Counted from the first letter of the stretch, positions 25,411 through 34,556 are shown. The stretch is 64,000 nt of DNA from Chryseobacterium sp. c4a (GCF_009900745.1 NZ_WXVU01000010.1:124074-188073), one strand, 5' to 3'. Numbers and translations: made by a program. Notes: a model not told the origin generated them from the sequence alone.

Positions 25411-26052
25411 ATGAGAGTTGACATTTGGTACGACGTTATCTGCCCGTACTGCTACATTGGCCAGGAGAATTTCCGCAAAGGCCTAGAAGAATTTCCGCAT
25501 CGTAACGAAGTTGAGGTACACTTGCACAGCTTCGAGTTAGCGCCTCAGCTTTCAGGAGAGGCACAACCCACTCCACAAGTAATTGCCAAACGCTATGGCA
25601 CTACCGAAGCGAAAGCCTCTGAAACCTATCGTAATATAGGTGAACACGCAAAGTCAGCAGGTCTGCCATTTGACCACACCCAAATGCGTACCGGCAACAC
25701 ATTCGACGCACACAGGCTCATTCACTTCGCAGCTCAATATGGCAAAGAAGAACAACTAAGCCACGCACTTATGAAAGGCTATTTTGCCGAAGGTGAGGCT
25801 ATGAATGACAGGGCGGCGCTTACAAAGATTGCAGACCAGGTGGGGCTTCCTACTGATAAAGTAAAGGAGGTACTCAGCTCAAATGAATACGCTGATGCTG
25901 TTCGCAAAGACGAGAAAGCCGCTGCTGAACATGGTGCAACCGGTGTACCGTTCTTCATTTTCGATAATCGCTACTCTGCCTCCGGAGCACAGCCACCTGA
26001 ATATTTCACTGGTGTGCTCACCCAAGTTTGGAACGAAACCCAAGGCAAGTAA
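25411..26052 (+). CDS. DsbA family oxidoreductase (FrnE-like)
   Basis: A 213-residue thioredoxin-fold protein without signal peptide. The active site is VICPYCYIGQ near residue 13, and the C-terminal GATGVPFFIFDNRYSASGAQ with the cis-proline after GV is the FrnE/DsbA-family hallmark (2-hydroxychromene isomerase-like). A cytoplasmic thiol-disulfide role is likely. The coding sequence is clearly GC-richer than its surroundings: 31 of 60 bases are G/C at 25501-25560, against 16 of 60 at 24301-24360 in the nearby small gene, and it uses codons such as CGC, GGC and CTG. Recent horizontal transfer is likely. Confidence 0.9.
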   Translation: MRVDIWYDVICPYCYIGQENFRKGLEEFPHRNEVEVHLHSFELAPQLSGEAQPTPQVIAKRYGTTEAKASETYRNIGEHAKSAGLPFDHTQMRTGNTFDAHRLIHFAAQYGKEEQLSHALMKGYFAEGEAMNDRAALTKIADQVGLPTDKVKEVLSSNEYADAVRKDEKAAAEHGATGVPFFIFDNRYSASGAQPPEYFTGVLTQVWNETQGK

Positions 26053-26457
26053 CCTATCATTCGAGGTTATTAGATTTTACGAATCCGGGGTTGCCTGTAT
26101 AGGTCTAATGCTAAAAAAACCTGTATAAAAAAATTAGCAGGAAATATATTCTGAAAACGGGTGCATGAAGCTATGATGGCTGATGAAGACTTAGTTTGGA
26201 AGCTGCTCGCTTGGCATGAAGGAGTGCAGCAGCATCCTTACTTCTATACAAAAGAATAACAGAAAGCCCGTACCTTGCATTTCTGTACCTTGCAGTAGTA
26301 GTGAATACAAAATGCAGGAGACACGTCTAAAAAAAACAATTATATCAGAACGATTAAGACGATGATGGAATAATTAGTATGTAAATCATCAACATCTTTG
26401 TATGGTTAAGTATTGACTAGTTTAACTAATGGTTCTCTCATATAGTTGAAAAAACTA
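26053..26457. other. Intergenic stretch with no clear gene
   Basis: No complete gene is seen. A 33-codon open frame at 26161-26259 (VHEAMMADEDLVWKLLAWHE...) could be the tail of a decayed gene. A 10-base direct repeat GTACCTTGCA occurs at 26270-26279 and 26285-26294. The stretch separates the probably acquired DsbA-family gene from the HTH pair and may be a scar of insertion events. Confidence 0.4.
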
Positions 26458-26805
26458 TTATAGACATACAAATATCCTCTTCCACTTTGTAATTGAATTC
26501 CTACTAAGGTTGAATTTCTCTGCCAATTGGCTGTTATTAAGATTGTGTTTTTTCTGGTAACCTAACATCTGAAGAATATCAGATTTTGAATAGGAACGAT
26601 GTTTTCCATTTCCGGTTAATTCTTTATTTGAAGTGCCAAAAACCATTTGGTTCAGCTTCTGAACATCCAGAGCACTCAGGTGATTTTTATTCAACAGGGA
26701 TTTGCACCTATCCATTTTTTCTGGAAATTTCAATTCCAGAATATCCATATAGATTTGTTTATAATCGGGGGTTAATTTTCCTCTGTATTGTATTTGTTTA
26801 TCCAT
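26458..26805 (-). CDS. Small helix-turn-helix protein, second of an overlapping pair
   Basis: A 115-residue basic protein. The C-terminal part reads NNSQLAEKFNLSRNSITKWK, a good helix-turn-helix of the type found in transposase OrfA proteins and related regulators; the N-terminal half is helical and charged. Its start codon lies inside the end of the upstream gene (34-base overlap), so the two are translationally coupled. No DDE catalytic protein follows, so it is either a stand-alone DNA-binding protein or a leftover of an insertion element. I recall such HTH pairs as repeated in Chryseobacterium genomes; copy number here cannot be checked. Confidence 0.65.
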   Translation of the reverse strand: MDKQIQYRGKLTPDYKQIYMDILELKFPEKMDRCKSLLNKNHLSALDVQKLNQMVFGTSNKELTGNGKHRSYSKSDILQMLGYQKKHNLNNSQLAEKFNLSRNSITKWKRIFVCL

Positions 26806-27203
26806 TTGTATAAAGTGGTTTTAGGTATTCTGTAACGTTTCATAATCTCAATTCGGGACATTTCTCCCTTATGTACCTGTTCCAATATGAAGTCAATAAT
26901 CTCTTGTGTGTAAATATTTTTACGAAACTGTGGCAATGAAATTTTCTTTGAGCCCTGTTGGGTTTCCGAGGGACTATGTGGTGCGTACAATATCATGTGC
27001 TGGGAATAAATTCTGAAGAAGTCATATTCCAGTAGCTTACTCCATTTCAACAATGCTTCAGTATCCATACTTTTTGCCTTGTACATTTTTTCTATATCTT
27101 CTTCGGAGGATTTAAAAAAATTACAAATACGAGGTAGCTCTATCCTGCGTTCTGTAACCAGAGTTTCTATCATTTCCCCTATGTGGATGTTTTTAAAATT
27201 CAT
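26772..27203 (-). CDS. Helix-turn-helix protein, first of an overlapping pair
   Basis: A 143-residue protein starting MNFKNIHIGEMIETLVTERR. The first half resembles a small XRE-like helical domain (IELPRICNFFKSSEEDIEKM), with the block LLKWSKLLEYDFFRIYSQHM in the middle; the C-terminus SRIEIMKRYRIPKTTLYKWI is a transposase-OrfA-type helix-turn-helix. An upstream ATG at 27278 would add 25 residues of doubtful quality. It overlaps the next HTH gene by 34 bases. The pair lies at the downstream end of the surface-protein locus and may regulate it or be unrelated passengers. Confidence 0.68.
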   Translation of the reverse strand: MNFKNIHIGEMIETLVTERRIELPRICNFFKSSEEDIEKMYKAKSMDTEALLKWSKLLEYDFFRIYSQHMILYAPHSPSETQQGSKKISLPQFRKNIYTQEIIDFILEQVHKGEMSRIEIMKRYRIPKTTLYKWINKYNTEEN

Positions 27204-27404
27204 TATATTAACTATTTTAGATGGGAAATTTGAGATAGGAGATTTAAAAATTTGAGGCATATTCTTCATCCCTGACATTAACTATTCACTGGTATCTCCT
27301 ACCCCTCCCCTCCTTTTGTAATATATTTTGAGAGTACCATCTTTTAGTATAAACGATCATGTAATCGGCCAGTACCCAAAATAATGTAGCTTTACTTGTA
27401 AAAA

Positions 27405-27929
27405 TTACTTCCAATAACTCCACAGCTGACCATCAAATACTGCTAAGCTCTTGCTTACGGTGTCGTAACATATCATTCCCGGATATGGACTTTTCACAGT
27501 GGTATGCGGATTGGCTATTTTGGGAAGTATCATTGCCTTATTCGCAGATTCCAGCACCAATACACCTTTTGCAGTAGTAGAAGAAGCTCCTATGATTACT
27601 CCGTTTCCGCTCTCTGCCGAGGTGTTGGCCATGATTTTGGAAGAATATCCCATGTCTGAAAGGGCAACCCATGAATTTTTCTCATACATCTTAACCTTCT
27701 TGTCCGATTTGTCGAACAGGAAAGTCCCATTATTATTGGTAGTTGTTGATGCTAATGCATTGGTAACATTGTCTACTGCGGGAAGGATAATTCCGTTGGT
27801 ACTGGTTGGCGTAGTATTAAAATCAAGAACGGTAGTGGTGCCTTCTACACTTTGCTTTCCCCCTATGGAAACCTGTGCCGCAGCGAAAGATGTCATACAA
27901 AGTGTTATTATTAGTATTACGTTTTTCAT
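27405..27929 (-). CDS. Exported hypothetical protein of the surface locus
   Basis: A 174-residue protein with a signal peptide (MKNVILIITLCMTSFAAAQ). After it comes VSIGGKQSVEGTTTVLDFNT, a weaker relative of the VGINT module seen in the neighbours, with IILPAVDNVTNALAS in the place of IIAPRITGD. The C-terminus PYPGMICYDTVSKSLAVFDG ending in LWSYWK has the same plan as the end of the large upstream protein (GMLIYDIDADCVSLYNGTVW). Probably an extracellular or outer-surface protein. A hairpin at 27963-28000 separates it from the gene upstream. Function unknown. Confidence 0.7.
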   Translation of the reverse strand: MKNVILIITLCMTSFAAAQVSIGGKQSVEGTTTVLDFNTTPTSTNGIILPAVDNVTNALASTTTNNNGTFLFDKSDKKVKMYEKNSWVALSDMGYSSKIMANTSAESGNGVIIGASSTTAKGVLVLESANKAMILPKIANPHTTVKSPYPGMICYDTVSKSLAVFDGQLWSYWK

Positions 27930-27962
27930 TGTTTTACTTACTTATAATTATTGATTGTCTTT

Positions 27963-28000
27963 TTAAACCCGACAAAATTTCTGAAATCTGCCGGGTTTAA
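27963..28000 (-). terminator. Hairpin between the large Ig-like protein gene and the next surface gene
   Basis: TTAAACCCG and CGGGTTTAA arms with a 20-base loop that can fold further, then an A/T-rich tail. It may end or attenuate the main surface-locus transcript. Confidence 0.55.
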
Positions 28001-28044
28001 TTTATTTTATTAGTATTCCGGGGCTCTTGTATGAAAGTCTTCCG

Positions 28045-31000
28045 CTAATCATTACATCCTCTTCGGATACATCTCCAAACTGTACCGTTGTACAGACTTA
28101 CACAATCTGCATCGATGTCATAGATAAGCATCCCTTCTTTAGGATCTGTAATCATTGAGGCATTCTGCACCCTGGTAATCACAAAGCCGGAAGTTTTAGA
28201 TTCTAAAGCGATAAAGCCATTGGGAATGTTCTCCGGCCATCCACTCTGCTTTTGAAGGTTTGTAATCCCGACCTTGGTAGGTGAACCCATGGAGGTGAAA
28301 TCTCCCGGTTTTGTACAATGCCCTGTTATATTGATGGTTACTGTTGCTACTGAAGGTGCACCGGTACAGGTTGAATTTACCGTATAATTAAAGGTATAAG
28401 TCCCACTCAGCACATTTTGTGCGTTCCAGATATAATCGGAAAGCTGCCCACTGGCGGGAATGGTGGTTTCCGTCCAAATTCCTGAATTATCATATGGCCC
28501 CGTTAAATAATTGAATAAATTAATGGGTGCTGTAATGGTACTGATGTCTATTGTTACGGTTTGCCCAGTTCCAGCATTTGGTGGAGTGCCATCTGGTTTT
28601 ATCGTATAATATAAAGTTTTATCTAAACAGGTTCCCGGCAGTGAAACTTTCACACTGTAAATTCCCGCTTCGGTTGTCGGGTCATAAGAAGGAAAATTGA
28701 GCGTGTTGTAGCCTGTTCCATTAGCTCCCGGAATGGCAACACCGTTTTTGTACCACTGATAGGTGAGAAAGTTATACCCCTCAATATACAATTTACCCGG
28801 CTGACCCGCACAAAATGATGTTCCCTGTATTACAGGCAATTTCTCCAGTGCTACGACGAAGAATGTCACTACTTTCTGGCGACCACAGCTATCTGAAATC
28901 CTTACCTTATATTTGCCGGGCTGCAGACTTGTAAATACAGGACTGGACTGTGGTGATGCCGGGCTTACAAAGGCAACACCATCTTTCTCGATAATTTGAT
29001 AAGAAAGATTTACTCCGGCTGCGTCTATTATCAGATTGTTTGTACCGTCGATACAGGTAATTACAATGAAATTGTTTACGGTAATATCAGCAGCATTCAC
29101 GTCAAACTCCTCCATTACTGTCTGGCAGGCTTGGTAAGGAGCTGTTATAATAATCGGGAAGCCGTTTTCTATACCGTTCAGCCACGATCTGTGTTCCAAA
29201 ATCACGCGGTAATGCCCGCTTCCGGTTACCGCTATATTGCCGGTTGAAGAAAAAGTATTTACACCGGATCCAACATTTCCGGGTACAGGAGTGAGTGCAA
29301 GTGCCTTATCAGTACCAAAAATTTCTGTACCGTTTGTATACAGACGTGTGGGGTCTTGCGGATACCCCCATTTCCCGGTTGCCGGAAAATACTGCTGAAG
29401 ATACAGTACAGGTGTATTGTAATTTGAGGTAATAGTAGAATTCAGGCTTACTCCGTTGCAGGTAAGTGTTTTATTTGTTGCATAATTTTGTAGGATAGTA
29501 CCCGTTACCGTAAGGGTTGCCGTTTTTATGGTATTGCCCTCGCATGCGTCAGTATACTGGAAGGTATAGGTTCCCGCAGGGAGTGCATTGGCATACACCC
29601 TTCCTATATTATCTGTAAATGTGCCGTTGTATATCCAGCTGTCTGCATTGTAAGGCAATGTGGTATTATACATCGTCATAAATACTTGTGGAGCAGCAAT
29701 AATACTGAAAGAAGTAAGTTTACTTTTAATATTGGCTGCGGGGGCACCATCAAAAACACCGAATGATACAGTTGAGCTTCCCGGTGTACAGGCTCCCCAA
29801 TCTGCTAATTTTTGTAATTGCCAGTCTGGTGGTGTCTGTTGGGTTGTTTTTGTTACGGTATGCCCACATTCGTCTGTAATTGTAACAGTATATAGCCCTG
29901 CCGGTACATTCGGAAGCTGGATGTTGTTAAAATCACTGAAATATCCTTCACCCGCCGAGTTGAAATTAGAATTGTACTGGGAAGCATCAAATCCCGGAAC
30001 ATTTGAAGTAATTGTTACCTTGTACCCGTTAGTTCCCGGATAGAATGCTTCAATTCTACTAATACTCAGGTTAAACTGAGTTTTGCAGGTATTGGCAATC
30101 GGCAATAAGCCAAGATCGAAATAAGGGAAATTCAATCCGTAATTCGACTGGAAATTTTTGGTAAAAATAAACGGGCAGCTATCCGTTACGGTCATCGTAA
30201 AGCTATTATCCTGCCCTGTATAAAATGGTATATCTACAAAAAAATCTCCTGCTTCTGTGGCATTATGAAGGACAACCGTCTGAGAATCGGGGAAATTGTT
30301 CAGCTGAATTTTAACCGTTATTGGGTAACGGGCATTCGATATACTTACCAGGTTTCCATTTTTAAATAATCGAAGCTGTAAATTAAGTCTTTTCGTAGTA
30401 CAGCTGACTAAGCGGGTTCCTGTTTTTATCCAAAGATCATAGGTATAGGCAGGTGCATTTATCACATACGTCCCAATTTGCTGGTTTCCGCACAAATCTT
30501 TCACACTTACCGTATAGCTGCCGTTAGGCAGAACCGTGCTAAAGCTGTAGGATGTGGCATTGGTGGAAGGGCTGGTTTCCAACACATTGCTGTTAGAGTC
30601 CAGTAATGTATAGGTGTATGGGCCATAGCTGCTTTGTGTGAGCGTGGCGGTAAGCGTTTTTTCTGCACACTGATCCGCAGCAACGGATACTACCATGTTT
30701 CTCTTCTGGTCGCCAATGGTAAAAGTTGTGGTTACTATTTTTGTATTGCTGCCGTCTGTTTCGGTGGTTTCCACGCGGTAGGTACCTGCAGTAAAGCCTG
30801 AAATCGCCCAATTGAAATTGGCAGTAGCAGCAGTGGTGTTCTGCGGGTTTCCGCCACTGAGGTTGGTGGTAAAAATATTACCCGAAGTTCCGTTATAGAT
30901 CTTGAAGGTAAACTGGCTTGTGCCGGCATTGGCCCCTGTAATGTTAATGCTGATAGCCCCGTTTCCTGCACAGGTTTCGGCAGTAGTAGTAACTGATTGA

Positions 31001-31065
31001 TTAAAGTTGCTTGCAAAGAGAAAACAACCGATCAACAGAAACAGTATTCCAAGCATTTTTTTCAT
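28045..31065 (-). CDS. Large exported protein with repeated Ig-like (SprB-type) domains
   Basis: A 1006-residue protein with a signal peptide (MKKMLGILFLLIGCFLFASN). Most of it is a series of beta-rich repeats ending in a (T/Y)TV.(I/V).D.CG pattern: GSYTVSVKDLCGNQQ, GLYTVTITDECGHTV, GTYTFQYTDACEGNT, GKYKVRISDSCGRQK. These resemble SprB-like and Ig-like repeats of Bacteroidetes adhesins. The C-terminus (GMLIYDIDADCVSLYNGTVW, then cysteines) is not a T9SS sorting domain of the usual type. The ATG at 31065 is preferred over 31092 because it starts the signal peptide. Likely a surface adhesin; partner and substrate unknown. Confidence 0.75.
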   Translation of the reverse strand: MKKMLGILFLLIGCFLFASNFNQSVTTTAETCAGNGAISINITGANAGTSQFTFKIYNGTSGNIFTTNLSGGNPQNTTAATANFNWAISGFTAGTYRVETTETDGSNTKIVTTTFTIGDQKRNMVVSVAADQCAEKTLTATLTQSSYGPYTYTLLDSNSNVLETSPSTNATSYSFSTVLPNGSYTVSVKDLCGNQQIGTYVINAPAYTYDLWIKTGTRLVSCTTKRLNLQLRLFKNGNLVSISNARYPITVKIQLNNFPDSQTVVLHNATEAGDFFVDIPFYTGQDNSFTMTVTDSCPFIFTKNFQSNYGLNFPYFDLGLLPIANTCKTQFNLSISRIEAFYPGTNGYKVTITSNVPGFDASQYNSNFNSAGEGYFSDFNNIQLPNVPAGLYTVTITDECGHTVTKTTQQTPPDWQLQKLADWGACTPGSSTVSFGVFDGAPAANIKSKLTSFSIIAAPQVFMTMYNTTLPYNADSWIYNGTFTDNIGRVYANALPAGTYTFQYTDACEGNTIKTATLTVTGTILQNYATNKTLTCNGVSLNSTITSNYNTPVLYLQQYFPATGKWGYPQDPTRLYTNGTEIFGTDKALALTPVPGNVGSGVNTFSSTGNIAVTGSGHYRVILEHRSWLNGIENGFPIIITAPYQACQTVMEEFDVNAADITVNNFIVITCIDGTNNLIIDAAGVNLSYQIIEKDGVAFVSPASPQSSPVFTSLQPGKYKVRISDSCGRQKVVTFFVVALEKLPVIQGTSFCAGQPGKLYIEGYNFLTYQWYKNGVAIPGANGTGYNTLNFPSYDPTTEAGIYSVKVSLPGTCLDKTLYYTIKPDGTPPNAGTGQTVTIDISTITAPINLFNYLTGPYDNSGIWTETTIPASGQLSDYIWNAQNVLSGTYTFNYTVNSTCTGAPSVATVTINITGHCTKPGDFTSMGSPTKVGITNLQKQSGWPENIPNGFIALESKTSGFVITRVQNASMITDPKEGMLIYDIDADCVSLYNGTVWRCIRRGCND

Positions 31066-31231
31066 GTAGTTAGAATGGCTGGGTTGATTCATTGTGTTTA
31101 GTTTTTTTTTATTCTATTATGATTAAATCATTAGCTGTTCAATCTTCTCAGGGCAATGACAGAAGAAATAAACATTGTTTTCATTTTGTGATATTGTTTT
31201 TTTATTAAATAATTGATATTGATTTTTTCTT

Positions 31232-32782
31232 TTATTGGGTAATACCTGTCCACTCTGTACCATCACTTTGTAAAGTGATTGATGTTCCTGTTACGCTATA
31301 ATAGGTTCCATTACTACTTATACTCACACCCTTAACTTTTAATGCGGCATTTCCGTGCGTCCAAACGTAGCCGCCCCCTATTTCAATATCATAGTTAAAT
31401 TTTACACCACCATTATCCTCCATATTTTGAATTATATATATCCTTCCTGCACAAGTTGCTGGATCAGGTAACGTAAGGGCAGCCTCTGCAACTCCTGTGT
31501 GCCGCGTCAATATCTTATAATCAGTATCTGTAATTGTATAATCTGCTGTAACAGCTTTAATGGGAAGTGATATGGATCCGCCAACTTGTAATGTGGAATT
31601 AGGTAAAGTACTCCCCGTATTGATTCCTATTTTTTTTGTTACTGCCGCTGCTGAATTATTAGTTACACCGGTTCCCGTAATAATGTTTCCTATATTGATC
31701 TCCCCGCTGGAAGTTGGGGTGGTACCTGTAGCGTAATGACCTATAAATATATTATGATCTCCGCTTGTGACATTACTTGCAGCCGATACCCCTATAAATA
31801 CATTCTGACTGCCACTTTTTAAGCCATTCCCCGTATAAGAGCCTAATGCAATATTGTCTGTCCCGTTATTCAGGAGGTCTAATGTGGTAAGTCCCATTGC
31901 TATATTACCAGAAAGTACATCCGTGCCTGCAGATGTCTTAGACTGGGACATTGCATTAGGTCCGATAGCAATATTAAATGCTCCTTTGTTTAATTGCGAC
32001 AAAGCACTGATTCCTAACGCAGTATTGTTCCTCATTGTTGACAATGTGTTAGGATTACCGGTAGCACTTCCCATCGCATTAACTCCCACCGCAGTATTCC
32101 AAGCACCTCCAACCAGATTTTTCATGGCACCGGCACCAACTGCTACGTTTGCCGTCTGAAACGAACCGGAAACCGTACCAAGTGAGCTCATTGCCTCATA
32201 ACCTATTGCTGTATTGTTGTTGTTTGTGGTAACCGAATTGGCACTATTATAAGCGGGTCCCGCTACCAGTGCATTATATCCGAAAGCAGTATTCTGTTTT
32301 GTATTCAGGTAATCCATATATCCACTCTGCACATTGTTTATTTTAAACATCAGCTCTTGTGCATCAGTAGTACCAATAAAATTAGTACCTACCTGTGTCC
32401 CAGAATTTCCCATAGTGCGCCAATTATCCGAAGCCGACATATTAATCTTCTGCCATAAAGTTCCATCAAAGTAATAATAACCTATAGTTGTAATATTAGT
32501 CCTCGGACTATTCGTATTACCACCGGATATATCGGTAATATACACTAAAGCTCCTTCCTGACCAGAACCATATGGTGCTGTATTTGCGCTCAGTTCTGCC
32601 CTGGTAACATGGGGTGCCTGTAATCCAATCAACTGGGTATTATCCGTAATATTCCCGGAGGCATCTCTTTTTGCACTAATATCCATTGTAGTTTGAGGTG
32701 TCGGAGTGTTTACACCTATCTGACCGCAAACTCCCATCCACCCTAAAGAGGCAATAGCGGCCGAAATAATTTTTGTTTTCAT
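31232..32782 (-). CDS. Exported VGINT-module protein with YadA-like head repeats
   Basis: A 516-residue exported protein in three parts. After the signal peptide comes the locus-wide module (GQIGVNTPTPQTTMDISAKR ... IGYYYFDGTLWQKI). Residues about 165-370 hold repeated N(T/I)A(I/V/L)G..A motifs: NTAIGYEAM, NVAVGAGAM, NTAVGVNAM, NTALGISAL, NIAIGPNAM, NIAMGLTTL, NIALGSYTG, NVFIGVSAA, NIFIGHYAT. These match YadA/Hia-type left-handed beta-roll heads, usually trimeric. The end resembles a phage tail-fibre tip (ITDTDYKILTRHTG...LTLPDPATCAGRIYIIQN). Start ATG 32782 is preferred over an upstream TTG (32803). Confidence 0.75.
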   Translation of the reverse strand: MKTKIISAAIASLGWMGVCGQIGVNTPTPQTTMDISAKRDASGNITDNTQLIGLQAPHVTRAELSANTAPYGSGQEGALVYITDISGGNTNSPRTNITTIGYYYFDGTLWQKINMSASDNWRTMGNSGTQVGTNFIGTTDAQELMFKINNVQSGYMDYLNTKQNTAFGYNALVAGPAYNSANSVTTNNNNTAIGYEAMSSLGTVSGSFQTANVAVGAGAMKNLVGGAWNTAVGVNAMGSATGNPNTLSTMRNNTALGISALSQLNKGAFNIAIGPNAMSQSKTSAGTDVLSGNIAMGLTTLDLLNNGTDNIALGSYTGNGLKSGSQNVFIGVSAASNVTSGDHNIFIGHYATGTTPTSSGEINIGNIITGTGVTNNSAAAVTKKIGINTGSTLPNSTLQVGGSISLPIKAVTADYTITDTDYKILTRHTGVAEAALTLPDPATCAGRIYIIQNMEDNGGVKFNYDIEIGGGYVWTHGNAALKVKGVSISSNGTYYSVTGTSITLQSDGTEWTGITQ

Positions 32783-32913
32783 TTGTAATATTGTTTTTTT
32801 CAATAATCTTCATAATCAAGATTTAGGATAGGACTCTTTCTAGATCTCCATTATCATCTACTTTCAGTCCGCCATCATTACTCCTGCCTCTTCTCTATAT
32901 TTTATGAATAGGT

Positions 32914-33717
32914 TTATCTTCCTGTAACCACAAACGTAAAGGGCCTATTGGATAATCCTCCATTACTATTTCCTGTTTTAATGCGAAGAATAGTATTGGA
33001 TATAAAGGTAAGCTGGGTGTTATCATTGGTCAGAAGCCTGGTTCCGGGAAATCGGGAATCAGGATATCCACCATTAGGTATAGATCCCCCCGAATTCCCG
33101 TAAGCATCCAATATGTTACTACTAAAGCCGTAGATTTCTGTAAATGGAGTCTCAAACTGTATATCAAATATGCCATTTCCCGGGTTTGATATTTTATAGC
33201 CAGTACCTGTAATGGAATCTATCCCCCCTCTTGTGGCCTGAACTTGAAGACTACCTACAGAATATTGACCATTTGTATTATTGGTAATAATTCTGTTATT
33301 AGGAATATAGGTGTCCGCATTCACTGAATTAGCTGTGCTGTCAAATCTGACATATACTGCACCTCCTATATACCGAGAGGCATCGGTAGCAGACGCAACG
33401 GCTTTCAAAGGATTCCAAATCGCACCGTCAAAGTAATAATATCCTGGGACATTCACAGCTGCCGTTTTTACAGAGGGTGTGGTTGCTTTTTGACTTACAT
33501 ATACAAAAGCGCCTGTCTGATTTACTGTATAGGCAGCATCTTGAGCTGTTAGATTATCTCCAGTAATGCTTGGCGCTATGATACCTACCGCACTGGTAGG
33601 ATTGGTAGGGGTGCGTACATCCAATGTTGCATTGGGTTGATTTGTATTAATACCCACTTGGCCGTTAATGCAGGTTGTACTAAACATTATCAGCGTTGTT
33701 ATTGTAATAACTTTCAT
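32914..33717 (-). CDS. Exported VGINT-module surface protein, paralog C
   Basis: A 267-residue exported protein: signal peptide, then GQVGINTNQPNATLDVRTP, GIIAPSITGDNLTAQDAAYT, GAFVYVSQKA and VPGYYYFDGAIWNPL. The rest (ASRYIGGAVYVRF, GYKISNPGNGIFDIQFETPF, ILRIKTGNSNGGLSNRPFTF) aligns by eye over its full length with the two genes upstream, so these three are tandem paralogs. It follows paralog B by 14 bases and must be in the same operon. No adhesion or enzyme motif is recognised. Confidence 0.72.
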   Translation of the reverse strand: MKVITITTLIMFSTTCINGQVGINTNQPNATLDVRTPTNPTSAVGIIAPSITGDNLTAQDAAYTVNQTGAFVYVSQKATTPSVKTAAVNVPGYYYFDGAIWNPLKAVASATDASRYIGGAVYVRFDSTANSVNADTYIPNNRIITNNTNGQYSVGSLQVQATRGGIDSITGTGYKISNPGNGIFDIQFETPFTEIYGFSSNILDAYGNSGGSIPNGGYPDSRFPGTRLLTNDNTQLTFISNTILRIKTGNSNGGLSNRPFTFVVTGR

Positions 33718-33731
33718 CGTTATATTGTATT

Positions 33732-34541
33732 TTATTTTCCCGTAATAATGAAAGAGAAGGTTCTGTTAGATAATGCTCCGTTATTGTCTCCTGTTTTTAC
33801 CCTAATAATACTATTGGATAAATAAGCAACCTGTGTGTTATCTTTCAGTCTTAAATGACTGCCAGGAGTGGAAGGATTAGGATTAATATCAGATACTGTG
33901 GAGTTACTGCTATCAGAATTATAGCCATAGACATCCTCAATATTTAATACAACTCCATAGAGCTGTGTAAAGGGTGTATCAAATTTAATATCAAAAATAC
34001 CTTGTGCAGGATTAGATACCGTATAGCCATTTCCTGCCACCGAGTTGATACCTCCTTTATTTGGAGTTTGGTTGGTAAGCTGTCCCAAACTATAGTTACC
34101 GGATATTAATTTACTATTGGTAAGAGTACCGTTGCTTTGGTTGCTAAACCTTGCATAAACCGTTCCTCCCAGAAAACGGGTAGCATCATTCGCAGTGGTT
34201 TGTCCGGCAGATTGGAACTCTACCCAAATCGTATTAGGAGCATCATAATAGTAGTAGCCAGGATTTTTAATATTTGCCGTTTTTGCCGTAATAGGATTAG
34301 TGGGAACTGTGGTAACATATACAATGGCACCTGCCTGGTTGGTGCCGTAAGCTCCATCTAATGACTTCAAGACATCCCCTGTTATTTTCGGAGGGATAAT
34401 ACCATCCAAAGAGGAGGAAGTAGCCGCATCTCCCATAACGTCTAGGGTAACTCGGGGCATTACTGTTTTAATACCTGCCTGCCCATACATATGCATAATT
34501 GAAAATATTGAAACAAGCAGTATAAGTTTATTTTTTTTCAT
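33732..34541 (-). CDS. Exported VGINT-module surface protein, paralog B
   Basis: A 269-residue exported protein: signal peptide, then GQAGIKTVMPRVTLDVMGD (a diverged form of the QVGINT..P.ATLD motif), GIIPPKITGDVLKSLDGAYG, GYYYYDAPNTIWVEF and ATRFLGGTVYARF. The C-terminal domain GYTVSNPAQGIFDIKFDTPF ... IIRVKTGDNNGALSNRTFSF is shared with paralogs A and C. Gaps of 14-15 bases to both neighbours show one operon. Function unknown; the fold plan (short N-module, then jelly-roll-like C-domain) recalls phage tail-fibre proteins. Confidence 0.72.
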   Translation of the reverse strand: MKKNKLILLVSIFSIMHMYGQAGIKTVMPRVTLDVMGDAATSSSLDGIIPPKITGDVLKSLDGAYGTNQAGAIVYVTTVPTNPITAKTANIKNPGYYYYDAPNTIWVEFQSAGQTTANDATRFLGGTVYARFSNQSNGTLTNSKLISGNYSLGQLTNQTPNKGGINSVAGNGYTVSNPAQGIFDIKFDTPFTQLYGVVLNIEDVYGYNSDSSNSTVSDINPNPSTPGSHLRLKDNTQVAYLSNSIIRVKTGDNNGALSNRTFSFIITGK

Positions 34542-34556
34542 AATTTATCCAAAATT

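Noticed and set aside
26161..26259. 33-codon frame downstream of the DsbA-family gene
   Set aside because: Too short and without recognisable motif; kept only as part of the intergenic description.
26458..27203. Complete insertion sequence
   Set aside because: Only HTH-bearing proteins are present; no DDE transposase and no clear terminal inverted repeats were found around the pair.
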